DNA from: Parabacteroides sp. 52
Lineage (GTDB): Bacteria > Bacteroidota > Bacteroidia > Bacteroidales > Tannerellaceae
Assembly (NCBI RefSeq): GCF_010500925.1
Contig: NZ_QVMG01000001.1
Coordinates: forward strand, 496,001 to 560,000
Length of the DNA: 64,000 bases
Reading direction: 5' to 3'
Shown here piece after piece: positions 16,015 through 28,385 of this stretch (position 1 is the stretch's first letter; the number at the start of each line of letters is the position of its first letter). The notes beneath the pieces are model-generated. The model was not told the DNA's origin and ran no database searches. It worked only from the letters and a program-made list of their open reading frames with translations. Made by a program: the position numbers and the translations under genes.

Positions 16015-16716
16015 TTATCCCATTTTACTGATCTTTTTCAATCGTTCCTCGTCAATCAATTTAATCTTGCGACCATCTAAGGCAATGATATGTTCGGCCA
16101 CAAAGGTGGATAATGTACGGATCGCATTGGAGGTGGTCATATTGGACAAATTGGCTAAATCCTCACGTGCCAGGTAAATACTCAGCGTAGCCCCATCCTC
16201 TTCCAGTCCATAACTATCTTTGAGGAATAATAAAGATTCGGCCAAACGTCCCCGGATATGTTTTTGTGTCAGATTCACCGTGCGTTCATCTGCCACGCCC
16301 AAGTCTACGGAGAGTTGGCGAATAAAGAACATGGCCAGATGCGGATTACCCATTAATAGTTCTGTGACAACAGCCATCGGTATCAAGCAAACAACAGAGG
16401 CTTCAAACGCGGAGGCATTCGTCAGATAATTTTCCTGTGCAAAATTCGCCCGGTATCCAAAATACTGTACAGGTTTGATCATCCGGATGATCTGGCTTCT
16501 GCCTCCTACCCCTTCTTTAAATATTTTCACCTTGCCTTTTAATAAGCACATCATGTCCTTTGGTTCGTCGCCCTCGCAATAGATCAACTCGTTCCGTTTG
16601 AATTGCTGGATCGTCGAATTCTCTCGGAGAACTTCCCGCTCTTTGTCGTTAAGAACTCTCCATACTTCTGATAAACTAGCCGAAATATCGACTTCTATAT
16701 GTTGCTGTTTTACCAC
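16015..16716 (-). CDS. Crp/Fnr-family transcriptional regulator
   Basis: This 233-residue regulator has an N-terminal cyclic-nucleotide-binding-like beta roll (about 25-140: NELIYCEGDEPKDMMCLLKGKVKIF). A linker helix follows, then a C-terminal winged helix-turn-helix (about 165-225: REDLANLSNMTTSNAIRTLSTF). No Fnr-type cysteine cluster is seen, so oxygen sensing through an Fe-S centre is unlikely. The ligand and targets are unknown. It diverges from the DUF5686 gene, and both have good -7 boxes in the shared 127-150 bp gap. Confidence 0.88.
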   Translation of the reverse strand: MVKQQHIEVDISASLSEVWRVLNDKEREVLRENSTIQQFKRNELIYCEGDEPKDMMCLLKGKVKIFKEGVGGRSQIIRMIKPVQYFGYRANFAQENYLTNASAFEASVVCLIPMAVVTELLMGNPHLAMFFIRQLSVDLGVADERTVNLTQKHIRGRLAESLLFLKDSYGLEEDGATLSIYLAREDLANLSNMTTSNAIRTLSTFVAEHIIALDGRKIKLIDEERLKKISKMG

Positions 16717-16745
16717 GACTGTTATATAACATACTTATGAAGCAC

Positions 16746-16753
16746 AAATATAC
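16746..16753 (-). promoter_or_regulatory. -7 box for the Crp/Fnr-like gene
   Basis: Reads TATATTTG on the minus strand, 30 bp upstream of the start codon at 16716. Confidence 0.5.
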
Positions 16754-16838
16754 AATATATCTTTCAATTCCAGCAGGCATTTTTGCGGAATTATTAAAAG
16801 AGTACTACACATTTAACGCATTTGCGGAGCAAATTTTG

Positions 16839-16846
16839 TATTTTTG
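16839..16846 (+). promoter_or_regulatory. -7 box for the DUF5686 gene
   Basis: Reads TATTTTTG, matching TAnnTTTG. It overlaps the upstream TTG at 16844, so translation should begin further down, at the TTG at 16868. Confidence 0.5.
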
Positions 16847-16867
16847 TATACAAAGACCGTTTCACTC

Positions 16868-19057
16868 TTGAACAAGATAAATTGTATTATATTATTCCTG
16901 TTGATCGCCATAAGTTCCGCCGCCAAAACGTCAGTATCTTATGAGGATATATCTTTGGTCTTTACACAGCCCACAGAAGAATCCCGCTCCCAGGCAGATT
17001 CTATCATGCGATACGTAATGGAGAATGCCTCCTTATACGCCGATGCCATATCCCGTTATAAAGCCGATGTATACATCAAAGGAGAAACGGAGATCATAAA
17101 AAGTAACCGCTTGATTCTCTTTGCCCACCATCTGTTTCCGGTCGACAGGCACAAAAAAAATATAATCTTTGAAATTATGAGTGAGTCGGAATATGATGCT
17201 CCGAATATATACAAGCACAATTTAAAAGCCATTCATGGCAATACGATTCCGAACGAAAAAAAGCAACAGGAGATTCTTTCTTTTCTCAATTTCAATATAT
17301 ACTCCCCTACGGTATACGACGAATCCATCCTAACGCCTGTAGGAGAGAAAGCGACTCGTTTTTATACGTTTAACCTGGAGGCAATAGAGGAGGTGGGAGA
17401 AAGCAGGATCTTTAAGATCCGTTTCCTGCCGAAACAAGTAAGCCAAAGACTGCTAAGTGGAGATTTATATATCAAAGAAGACGAATGGAGAATTGAAAAA
17501 ATCCATGTCGTGGGTCGCGTAGACTTTGCGGCATTTGATATGCATATGGAGCTGGGGCATGCATACGGTCAGCTTATTCTGCCCAACAAAGTCGACCTAC
17601 ACCTGTGTTACAATGTATTGGGCAACAGAGTTGAATCGACATACCATTCATCCTTTCATTACAAAGAGGTGGAATGGACAGAAAAGAAAGAAAAAGTCAA
17701 AGGAGCCAAACGGGAATGGAAACCTTTGGATCTGACGCATTATTATAGCCTGTCAACAGACCCTGTTCTTCATACGCAAGATACTGCCTTTTGGAATAGA
17801 ACAAGAGACATTCCATTGACTGAAAAGGAAAAGAGAATATATGAAATCCATTACCCCACACGGAAAAAAGGAGAGAAGGATACTACCGAGACGATAGATT
17901 ACCTGAAGTTAACCGAACAACTCACCAGCAATATAAACTACACCTCCCCCTCCACGCGTATCCGGTATTCGGGCATTCTGAATCCCCTGCAATTGGGGTA
18001 TTCATCGCGAAACGGGATAACGTATAAACAACGCTTGCGTATAACCAAAACATTTAAAAACGAGAAACAACTAACGATCAAGCCGGAGATTGGTTTTGTC
18101 TTCAAACGCAAAGAGATATTCTATAAATTACAGACGGAATGGAATTATAAACCGGAAAAAAAAGGGACAGTGCAGCTCTTATTGGCCAATGATAATCAGA
18201 CCTACTCCTCGCGGATGATGCAAGATATCAATGCACATTTACAAGATTCATCTTTTAACTTTGATGCATTAAACCTGAAGTATTACAAACATCATTATGT
18301 AGACTTACACAACTGCATCGAGATATCGAATGGATTACAATTCGGAAGCAGTGTGGCTTTCCACCGTCGTAGCCCCGTGAAGCCTCAGACACAGGTTGAT
18401 CCCGGAGAGGAAATTGAGGATTTAATAACCGAAACCTTTTATGATTTTACTCCGGCTATCTATTTCACCTATACCCCCCGCCAATTTTACCGGATGAATG
18501 GAAAGAGAAAAGAATATGTCTATTCCTATTATCCGACAATATCCATTGAAATTGCCCAAGGCATACCCAATATCCTTCAAAGTTCCGGAAATTATGGGCG
18601 TGTGGAAGGAGACATACACCAGAGCCTGAACTTAGGACTCACCCAACGCTTCAATTACCACTTGAGCGGAGGTTTCTACACACGCAAGAAATCACTCTAT
18701 TTTGCGGAGTTCCGGTACTTCGCCCGTCGTAACTTCCCCGAATCATGGGATGAGAGAATAGGCGGTGTTTTTCATACCTTAAAAAGGGAATGGTTCAACG
18801 CCTCAGACAAGTATGTACAGGCTCATCTGATGTACGAAAGCCCGTTTATTCTTATGCAATTATTGAATAAAAATGCGTCCCGTTATGTATTATCCGAACG
18901 GTGTTATCTGGGGCAGTTGTGGACACCGGCACTTCCCTGTTATACGGAGGTAGGGTATGGTTTGGGTAATCAGGTATTCAATATTGCCTTATTCGCCGGA
19001 TTCAATAAAGGCAAGTACGACAATATAGGGCTTCGGTTTACTTTTGAGATAGAGTAG
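16868..19057 (+). CDS. DUF5686-family outer-membrane protein
   Basis: This protein of about 729 residues has a signal peptide (NKINCIILFLLIAISSAAKTS). The N-terminal periplasmic region (to about 380) contains the family's ADAISRYKADVYIKGE and GDLYIKEDEWRIEKIHV segments. The second half is rich in alternating aromatic beta-strands (HHYVDLHNCIEISNG, YYPTISIEIAQG) consistent with a beta-barrel, and ends in F-x-F. No ATG exists near the start. TTG at 16868 is chosen because the TTG at 16844 lies in the -7 box. The family role is unknown, probably envelope-related. Its 3' end overlaps the convergent DUF1460 gene by 20 bp. Confidence 0.8.
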   Translation: MNKINCIILFLLIAISSAAKTSVSYEDISLVFTQPTEESRSQADSIMRYVMENASLYADAISRYKADVYIKGETEIIKSNRLILFAHHLFPVDRHKKNIIFEIMSESEYDAPNIYKHNLKAIHGNTIPNEKKQQEILSFLNFNIYSPTVYDESILTPVGEKATRFYTFNLEAIEEVGESRIFKIRFLPKQVSQRLLSGDLYIKEDEWRIEKIHVVGRVDFAAFDMHMELGHAYGQLILPNKVDLHLCYNVLGNRVESTYHSSFHYKEVEWTEKKEKVKGAKREWKPLDLTHYYSLSTDPVLHTQDTAFWNRTRDIPLTEKEKRIYEIHYPTRKKGEKDTTETIDYLKLTEQLTSNINYTSPSTRIRYSGILNPLQLGYSSRNGITYKQRLRITKTFKNEKQLTIKPEIGFVFKRKEIFYKLQTEWNYKPEKKGTVQLLLANDNQTYSSRMMQDINAHLQDSSFNFDALNLKYYKHHYVDLHNCIEISNGLQFGSSVAFHRRSPVKPQTQVDPGEEIEDLITETFYDFTPAIYFTYTPRQFYRMNGKRKEYVYSYYPTISIEIAQGIPNILQSSGNYGRVEGDIHQSLNLGLTQRFNYHLSGGFYTRKKSLYFAEFRYFARRNFPESWDERIGGVFHTLKREWFNASDKYVQAHLMYESPFILMQLLNKNASRYVLSERCYLGQLWTPALPCYTEVGYGLGNQVFNIALFAGFNKGKYDNIGLRFTFEIE

Positions 19058-19907
19058 AGAGAGGCAGGCGCAAGAGCATAATTCCTTTATTCGATTGTAT
19101 ACGTTGGGTATACTCGATTAACGACTCTTCATTCACGATCACCTTTCGGGCTACAGAAGAAGCATGCATAAAAGTAAGTTTATCCCCCTCTCTGTAAATA
19201 ATGCCGACATGAGAAAGATCCAATCCATCTATTGTAGTCACAAAACCGACAATATCCGCCTTTTGTATGGAATCGGCCAACGCCTCTATCCTGTCTTTCG
19301 GAATAAAATAATAGGTACGCCGACTGATCTCTTTTTCTATCCGGGCCATTCTCTCAACTTTATCGGGAGCATTCTTCAAGGGGCGATAACTTCCCGGATG
19401 GGTTGACATAAAAGAAAGCCGCAAGGGCAAAACCTCCCCTCCCACTTCCTTTGTAACATCTCGAAAAATGCCTCGTCTTTCATTCTCATACATCCAGTCG
19501 GTCGTATAATGCAGACGATCGGTATAATCCGTAATACGTCCTTGGCGGTAACGTAATTGTTGCAAGTGAAAGCAGAACCGTTCAAAAGAAGGATATTCTT
19601 CCTGCAATGTCCGGGTCAGGCTGATGACGTTCTCCACGAAAGTAATACAATCCATTTCCCGCAGGTTGACAACCAACTCCTCCGGCTCCTTTTCCAAGGT
19701 AGAGGCCACATAAGGAGTTCCCAGAAAGAAACGAGCTGTCTCCAGAAGCAAATCGGCCGTAGGTAGTGCCTTTTTCGATTCCATTGCCAACAGATAACGC
19801 TCAAAAAGGATACGATCTTCTTCCTTATAGGCAACCGCATGTGCTTTTCCACAAAAAAAGGAAAGGAAGAGAAGAAAAGGGAGAAAGATATACAGCTTTA
19901 GATACAT
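19038..19907 (-). CDS. DUF1460 exported amidase-like protein
   Basis: This 289-residue exported protein has a signal peptide (ending GKAHA, about residue 24). It belongs to the DUF1460 family, which has an NlpC/P60-like fold. The likely nucleophile Cys is in LREMDCITFVENVISL, and a later His is in GLDLSHVGIIYREGDKLTFMHAS. Family members are thought to be N-acetylmuramoyl-L-alanine amidase-like cell-wall enzymes. It follows uvrB by 26 bp and is probably in the same transcript. The 3' end overlaps the DUF5686 gene. Confidence 0.85.
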   Translation of the reverse strand: MYLKLYIFLPFLLFLSFFCGKAHAVAYKEEDRILFERYLLAMESKKALPTADLLLETARFFLGTPYVASTLEKEPEELVVNLREMDCITFVENVISLTRTLQEEYPSFERFCFHLQQLRYRQGRITDYTDRLHYTTDWMYENERRGIFRDVTKEVGGEVLPLRLSFMSTHPGSYRPLKNAPDKVERMARIEKEISRRTYYFIPKDRIEALADSIQKADIVGFVTTIDGLDLSHVGIIYREGDKLTFMHASSVARKVIVNEESLIEYTQRIQSNKGIMLLRLPLSTLSQK

Positions 19908-19933
19908 AGAGAATCGTTTATTATAAACCGTTT

Positions 19934-21955
19934 TTATTCCTTTGTCTTTAACAGATCCTGCAACTTGATCAATTCATCGCGGTATTGGGCGGCCTCTATA
20001 AATTCCAGTTTCTTGGCTGCTTCCGTCATCAACTTCTTCGTACGGTCTATAGCCTTTTCAAGCTGTGTACGATTCATATACTGAACCACCGGATCGGCTA
20101 CCAGGCTGGCTTCCGGCTCCACGTAGGCATTGGCCTCGAGAATAGAAGATTGCTTTTCTCCCAATAGAGAAACACTGGTCTTAACGATTTGTTTCGGTGT
20201 AATCCCATGTAATTCATTGTAAGCCAACTGCTTTTCACGCCGCCTATTGGTTTCCTCTATGGTCAGTCGCATACTCTCTGTGATTTTATCGGCATAGAAT
20301 ATGACCTTGCCATGAATATTACGCGCGGCACGACCGGCCGTCTGTGTCAATGAACGGTGGGAACGCAAGAATCCTTCCTTATCCGCATCCAGAATAGCCA
20401 CCAGAGAGACCTCCGGTAAATCAAGTCCCTCACGTAATAAGTTTACTCCGATCAAGACATCGAATAAACCTTTTCGCAGATCATCCATAATTTTTACCCG
20501 GTCTAACGTATCCACATCACTGTGTATATAATTACACCGGATTCCCATACGGGTCAGATAAGAAGTAAGCTCCTCGGCCATACGCTTGGTCAAGGTGGTC
20601 ACCAACACCCGTTCATTCAATGCCGTACGTTGGGTGATCTCTTCCATCAAATCATCTATCTGATTCAAGCTCGGACGTACATCGATAATAGGATCCAAAA
20701 GGCCGGTAGGGCGGATCAGCTGATCGACCACAACCCCTTCACTTTTTATCAACTCATAATCTGCCGGTGTAGCACTCACATAAATAGCCAGATGCGTCAA
20801 CGACTCAAACTCGTCAAAGGTAAGCGGGCGGTTGTCCATCGCAGCCTGCAGACGGAAACCATATTCGACCAGGTTCTTTTTGCGGGAATAATCTCCGCCG
20901 TACATCGCACGTATTTGTGGAATCGTCACGTGGCTTTCGTCCACGACCAAGAGAAAGTCATCCGGGAAATAATCCAACAGACAGTATGGGCGTTCCCCGG
21001 CAGCCCGTCCATCAAAGTAACGGGAATAATTCTCTATGCCGGAACAATGCCCCAGTTCCCGGATCATCTCCAGATCGAATGTCACCCGCTCATAAAGCCG
21101 CTTGGCTTCAAAAGGTTTACCTATCTGCTTGAAATACTCCACCTGGGTACCCAGATCGACATCAATCTGCCCGATGGCCGAATGCAAACGATCCTGTGTG
21201 GTGACAAAGAGATTGGTAGGATAAATATTTAACTCCTCCTGCTCATCGATTTCCTGCCCGGTCACCGGGTTAAACGAAGATATACGTTCTATCTCATCAC
21301 CCCAAAACTCAATGCGATAAGCCAGCCCATCAAACGATTCTATGGCCGGAAAAATGTCTACCGTATCGCCATTCACCCGGAAAGTACCACTGTGGAAATC
21401 TATTTTATTATTCGTATATAAGGCATCTACAAAACGACGCAACAGGACGTCGCGGTTGATGACCATGCCTCTTTTAAGAAAAGTCACCCTCTCGGCAAAG
21501 GCCGTCGGGTCAGCCATACCATACAAACAAGAAACAGAAGAAATGACTATCACGTCTTTTCTTCCCGACAACAGGGAGGCCGTAGCACGTAAACGAAGTT
21601 TATCAATCTCTTCATTTATTGCCAAGTCTTTTTCTATATAGGTATCCGAGGTAGGTAGGTAAGCTTCCGGTTGGTAATAATCGTAATAAGAAACGAAATA
21701 TTCTACGGCGTTATGGGGGAAGAAAGACTTAAATTCACTGTATAACTGTGCCGCCAAGGTCTTATTATGGCTCAAAATCAATGTGGGCCTTTGGATTTCC
21801 TTTATGACATTGGCTATGGTAAAAGTCTTCCCGGAACCGGTTACCCCTAACAGCGTTTGAAAAGGAACCCCTGAACGGATTCCTTCTGTTAATGCAGCGA
21901 TGGCTTCCGGTTGATCTCCGGTGGGACTAAAAGAAGAAGTTAACTCAAACCCCAT
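19934..21955 (-). CDS. uvrB: Excinuclease ABC subunit B
   Basis: UvrB is the damage-verifying helicase-like subunit of nucleotide excision repair, loaded by UvrA and recruiting UvrC. The 673 residues match the usual length. Walker A is GVTGSGKTFT (about 37-47). The beta-hairpin follows VEYFVSYYDYYQPEAYLP, the DEAD-like box is VVDESH, and motif VI is SLTQTAGRAARN. The C-terminal UVR domain (LMTEAAKKLEFIEAAQYRDELIKL) that binds UvrC is complete. The start is 3 bp after the PspC-domain gene, so the two are co-transcribed. Confidence 0.98.
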   Translation of the reverse strand: MGFELTSSFSPTGDQPEAIAALTEGIRSGVPFQTLLGVTGSGKTFTIANVIKEIQRPTLILSHNKTLAAQLYSEFKSFFPHNAVEYFVSYYDYYQPEAYLPTSDTYIEKDLAINEEIDKLRLRATASLLSGRKDVIVISSVSCLYGMADPTAFAERVTFLKRGMVINRDVLLRRFVDALYTNNKIDFHSGTFRVNGDTVDIFPAIESFDGLAYRIEFWGDEIERISSFNPVTGQEIDEQEELNIYPTNLFVTTQDRLHSAIGQIDVDLGTQVEYFKQIGKPFEAKRLYERVTFDLEMIRELGHCSGIENYSRYFDGRAAGERPYCLLDYFPDDFLLVVDESHVTIPQIRAMYGGDYSRKKNLVEYGFRLQAAMDNRPLTFDEFESLTHLAIYVSATPADYELIKSEGVVVDQLIRPTGLLDPIIDVRPSLNQIDDLMEEITQRTALNERVLVTTLTKRMAEELTSYLTRMGIRCNYIHSDVDTLDRVKIMDDLRKGLFDVLIGVNLLREGLDLPEVSLVAILDADKEGFLRSHRSLTQTAGRAARNIHGKVIFYADKITESMRLTIEETNRRREKQLAYNELHGITPKQIVKTSVSLLGEKQSSILEANAYVEPEASLVADPVVQYMNRTQLEKAIDRTKKLMTEAAKKLEFIEAAQYRDELIKLQDLLKTKE

Positions 21956-21958
21956 TCT

Positions 21959-22156
21959 TTACACATTCTCCTCTTTGGGCATCACAAGCCAGAGGATAAA
22001 ATAAACGATGACCCCGGCAAATGCAGTAAAAAAGCTCAATAACACATAAGCGACGCGTACAAGAGTCTTATCCAGGTTAAAATAGTTGGCAATACCTGCA
22101 CAAACACCTGCAATCATTTTATCACTCGAACGCTTCAGACTTTTTTTCTCTTCCAT
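21959..22156 (-). CDS. PspC-domain small membrane protein
   Basis: This 65-residue protein has a PspC domain: KRSSDKMIAGVCAGIANYFNLDKTLVRVAYVLL, split by a turn, then a second hydrophobic stretch (AGVIVYFILWLVMP). The ATG at 22156 is chosen over an upstream TTG at 22189 because a -7 box lies at 22189-22196. PspC proteins take part in membrane-stress responses. This short stand-alone form is common in Bacteroidetes, and its role beside uvrB is unknown. Confidence 0.88.
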   Translation of the reverse strand: MEEKKSLKRSSDKMIAGVCAGIANYFNLDKTLVRVAYVLLSFFTAFAGVIVYFILWLVMPKEENV

Positions 22157-22188
22157 AATTTCTCTTTTGTTTAACTTGATTATACGCA

Positions 22189-22196
22189 CAAAGTTA
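22189..22196 (-). promoter_or_regulatory. -7 box for pspC-uvrB-DUF1460
   Basis: Reads TAACTTTG on the minus strand, 33 bp upstream of the PspC-domain start. It likely drives all three genes. Confidence 0.5.
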
Positions 22197-22397
22197 CTTA
22201 TTACTTATGAAATTTACAAATAGCACAACTTGCTCCTATGTCGAAGACAAGCGCAAACAATTCAATCATAAAACAAAAAATAATCTGCCAATATGAAAAA
22301 TAATCCCCCTTTTTTCATCTCTTTTTTGACGCTTCTCTATCTGCAATCTGTAAAAAGTTTCTATCTTCGCTGCCTATAACATTTTTAAATTAATAGT

Positions 22398-22949
22398 ATG
22401 AAGAGAAAAAGTTTAAGCGTATTGGTTGCAGCAACTGTTGCTAGCAGTGTTCTATTCTCGTCTTGTATTGGCTCTTTCAGCCTGTCAAACAAATTATTAG
22501 ATTGGAACAGAAATATCGATAGCAAGTTTATCAATGAATTGGTATTTATCGCATTCTGGATCGTACCTGTTTATGAAATCGCTGCTGTTGCAGATGTATT
22601 AGTACTTAACTCTATTGAATTCTGGAGTGGTAACAATCCGGTAGCAGATGCAGGTACAGTGAAAACAATAAACACTGAAAAAGGTATTTATACTGTGGAA
22701 ACAAAAGCAGACGGATACCACATCGAAAAAGAAGGTGAAAAAGCAATCGACCTTGTTTTTGACAAATCAGATAAAAGCTGGAGCGTTGAAGCAGATGGAG
22801 AAAGCAATAAATTACTTCGTTTCGAAGATGAGGATAAAGTAGTTATGTTTTTACCTGACGGTCAGGAAATGGCAGTTGAATTAAACCAGGCTGGCGTCTT
22901 GGCATTCAAACAAGTAGTAAATAATTATACATTCTACGCAGCTCGTTAA
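22398..22949 (+). CDS. DUF3332 lipoprotein
   Basis: This 183-residue lipoprotein has a signal ending LFSSC (Cys about 23). The conserved DUF3332 segment SFSLSNKLLDWNRNIDSKFINELVF and a hydrophobic stretch (about 48-70) follow. The C-terminal half is a beta-rich, charged region (EKGIYTVETKADGYHIEKEG). The function is unknown. A near-consensus -7 box (TATCTTCG, 22362-22369) precedes it and a terminator follows, so it is monocistronic. Confidence 0.85.
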   Translation: MKRKSLSVLVAATVASSVLFSSCIGSFSLSNKLLDWNRNIDSKFINELVFIAFWIVPVYEIAAVADVLVLNSIEFWSGNNPVADAGTVKTINTEKGIYTVETKADGYHIEKEGEKAIDLVFDKSDKSWSVEADGESNKLLRFEDEDKVVMFLPDGQEMAVELNQAGVLAFKQVVNNYTFYAAR

Positions 22950-22967
22950 TGAGTCGCAAAGAAAGAT

Positions 22968-23003
22968 AAAAAGCAAATCGATACATCATCGGTTTGCTTT
23001 TCA
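22968..23003 (+). terminator. Terminator after the DUF3332 gene
   Basis: Arms AAAAGCAAA and TTTGCTTTT enclose about 15 nt that themselves pair as CGAT/ATCG. The site lies 20 bp after the DUF3332 stop. Confidence 0.75.
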
Positions 23004-23048
23004 CTTTCTGTTTTTAAGAAGGAAAACACCTTAAACAGATAAAACTAA

Positions 23049-26444
<3,396 letters not shown>

Positions 26445-26464
26445 TAACCCGATAGTAAAAACTT

Positions 26465-26503
26465 AAAAAGGGCTGTCCGTTCATCCGGACAGCCCTTTTT
26501 TCT
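26465..26503. terminator. Bidirectional terminator between GH2 and EFR1 genes
   Basis: Arms GGGCTGTCCG and CGGACAGCCC have a 6-nt loop. They are preceded by an A-run and followed by a T-run, so the site serves both convergent genes. Confidence 0.9.
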
Positions 26504-26531
26504 TTAGGAACAAAGTGGCAGCTTAGTAGCC

Positions 26532-27341
26532 TTATTTCAATACATCCAATCTATTCTTCTTCATCTCCGGATGATGATAACGTCCCTTCTTCAGAGAGAT
26601 TTTCCCATATTCAATGGCACGCACAGGGCAATAATGGATACAAGCCAGGCATTGCACACAGCTACCTTTTGCCCATTGCGGCCGACCATCCGCGCGTAGA
26701 GAGATCGTTCCTGTCGGACACATAGTGGCACAAAGACCACAATCGATACAGTTATCCGTGGCATAAAAAGCATTCTTTTGAATGGCCAAACGAGCGAACA
26801 GCGGATAAACCAACCGGCTTTTGAGAAAAGGAATAGGACCACGTACGTATAAATCCGCACGCGAATTGGCATGAGTCTTCACACTCTCCACAATTGCTTT
26901 CAATTGCTGGGGCGCTTGTCCCAATTTCCTGTTTTCCACCTCTTTTTTATCCACATCAAATCCCGGCAACAGAATATAATTATTGGGCATCTGTATGGAA
27001 TAAGCAGCAGAAAGGGAGAGTCCCCTCCTACGCAACGCTTTGCGTATCATCTTATCCGTATGCCCGCATTCGTCTCCGCAAGTAGACAGGGAGTAAATAG
27101 ATGGATTCTTATCCCCCTTCAAATGCCATCGGGAAAGAAACTGCATCACAGGCACCGCTGGTCCCCAGGAATGCACCGGATACACCAAGAATACCGATTC
27201 TCCGTTTTCCAGAGAATAAACAAGTTCCCGTGTTTCCTTCCGTAACTCATCCGCAATGGAGATCAACGGTTCTCCAAAGATTATACTTAACTCCTTTGCT
27301 ACCCACAAGGAATTACCTGTTCCTGTAAAATAAAAAATCAT
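26532..27341 (-). CDS. EFR1-type flavodoxin-ferredoxin fusion
   Basis: This 269-residue electron-transfer protein starts with a flavodoxin-like FMN-binding domain (MIFYFTGTGNSLWVAKEL, phosphate loop at the N-terminus). It ends with a two-cluster ferredoxin: CIDCGLCATMCPTG and CVQCLACIHYCP, each CxxCxxCxxxCP. Such proteins carry low-potential electrons in anaerobes; the specific partner is unknown. It lies 40 bp after the Tat-exported isomerase-like gene on the same strand and may share its transcript, although functions differ. Confidence 0.9.
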   Translation of the reverse strand: MIFYFTGTGNSLWVAKELSIIFGEPLISIADELRKETRELVYSLENGESVFLVYPVHSWGPAVPVMQFLSRWHLKGDKNPSIYSLSTCGDECGHTDKMIRKALRRRGLSLSAAYSIQMPNNYILLPGFDVDKKEVENRKLGQAPQQLKAIVESVKTHANSRADLYVRGPIPFLKSRLVYPLFARLAIQKNAFYATDNCIDCGLCATMCPTGTISLRADGRPQWAKGSCVQCLACIHYCPVRAIEYGKISLKKGRYHHPEMKKNRLDVLK

Positions 27342-27381
27342 CTATACATTCTTTCGGCGACATGGCCGAATATACATACGA

Positions 27382-28263
27382 TCAATACACAAACGCTGAA
27401 TTATTCAAGAAGTCAAAGCTTTCTTTCACGCTGGCTTCCGGTGCGTTGTTGGTATATTGTTCTACTTCTACATACCAATCTTTCACATTGTTTGCTTTCA
27501 TTTGTTCAAAGATCGGTTGGAAGTTCATCTTGCCGCTGGCACCAATTTCTTTCTCGTCTTTGATATGAACGGTTTTAATCTGGCTGGCATAGTTCTTCAG
27601 GTATTCAGCCGGATCATACCCACCTACCTGACACCAATATACGTCTAACTGGAAGAACACATGATTCTTGCTTACGTTATTCAACAAGAAGTCATAAATC
27701 AGTTGATCCTCTATTTTCTTGAATTCGAAATCGTGATTGTGGTATCCAAAGGCGATGCTGGCTGCCGCTGTTTTATATCCCACAGAAGTGAAATAATCAC
27801 AGTACATCTTCAGATCATCCAATGTCGTTTCATTATTTACCGGCATCCAGGGTTGAACCATATATTTCACACCTAATTGGTTATGTGCTTCGATGGCTTT
27901 ATCCCACCAAGCCATAATTTCAGCTTCTTTCTCTTTGGAGAAAGCCTGGCTTAAGTGTGCACTGGTACATTTCACACCCAGATCATCACATATTTTCTTA
28001 AACTCAGCAGGTGCTAAACCATATATTTTACCATCGTCATAACCTGCTGTCTCTACATTTTTGTATCCCATCTTAGCCACAGATTCCATCACGGCTTTGA
28101 TGCCTTGTTCTTTCACCATTTCACGCAAGGAATACAATTGCAGGCCTATAAATTTTTCACTGCCTGCAGCTTTTCCTGCACAAGAAGATAATAATTGAGG
28201 AGCTACCAAGCCTCCGGCAAGCATAAGGGAAGCATTTTTTAAAAAGTCACGTCTGTTTTGCAT
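27382..28263 (-). CDS. Tat-exported sugar isomerase/epimerase-like TIM-barrel protein
   Basis: This 293-residue protein has a twin-arginine signal, NRRDFLKNASLMLAGG, followed by a lipobox-like SSCAG. The rest is a xylose-isomerase-like (AP endonuclease 2 superfamily) TIM barrel. It has metal-site style motifs HNHDFEFK and FFQLDVYWCQVGG, with Glu near the C-terminus (YVEVEQY). Proteins of this sort in Bacteroidetes act on sugars or inositols in the envelope; the substrate is not evident. It has a -7 box at 28300-28307. Confidence 0.88.
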   Translation of the reverse strand: MQNRRDFLKNASLMLAGGLVAPQLLSSCAGKAAGSEKFIGLQLYSLREMVKEQGIKAVMESVAKMGYKNVETAGYDDGKIYGLAPAEFKKICDDLGVKCTSAHLSQAFSKEKEAEIMAWWDKAIEAHNQLGVKYMVQPWMPVNNETTLDDLKMYCDYFTSVGYKTAAASIAFGYHNHDFEFKKIEDQLIYDFLLNNVSKNHVFFQLDVYWCQVGGYDPAEYLKNYASQIKTVHIKDEKEIGASGKMNFQPIFEQMKANNVKDWYVEVEQYTNNAPEASVKESFDFLNNSAFVY

Positions 28264-28299
28264 AATACTTTATTTATTAGATTCACTTGAGAATTTGCA

Positions 28300-28307
28300 C
28301 AAAAGTA
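28300..28307 (-). promoter_or_regulatory. -7 box for the isomerase-like gene
   Basis: Reads TACTTTTG on the minus strand, 37 bp upstream of the start at 28263. Confidence 0.5.
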
Positions 28308-28385
28308 AGACTATTTCCTATGAGCGTTGACTTAAACACGTTAAAATCTAAAAAAACTATCAAGTCGACACAGGAAAAGGTATAC

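Noticed and set aside
20522..21232. Open frame of 236 codons opposite uvrB
   Set aside because: Shadow of a highly conserved gene with no signal, domain or promoter.
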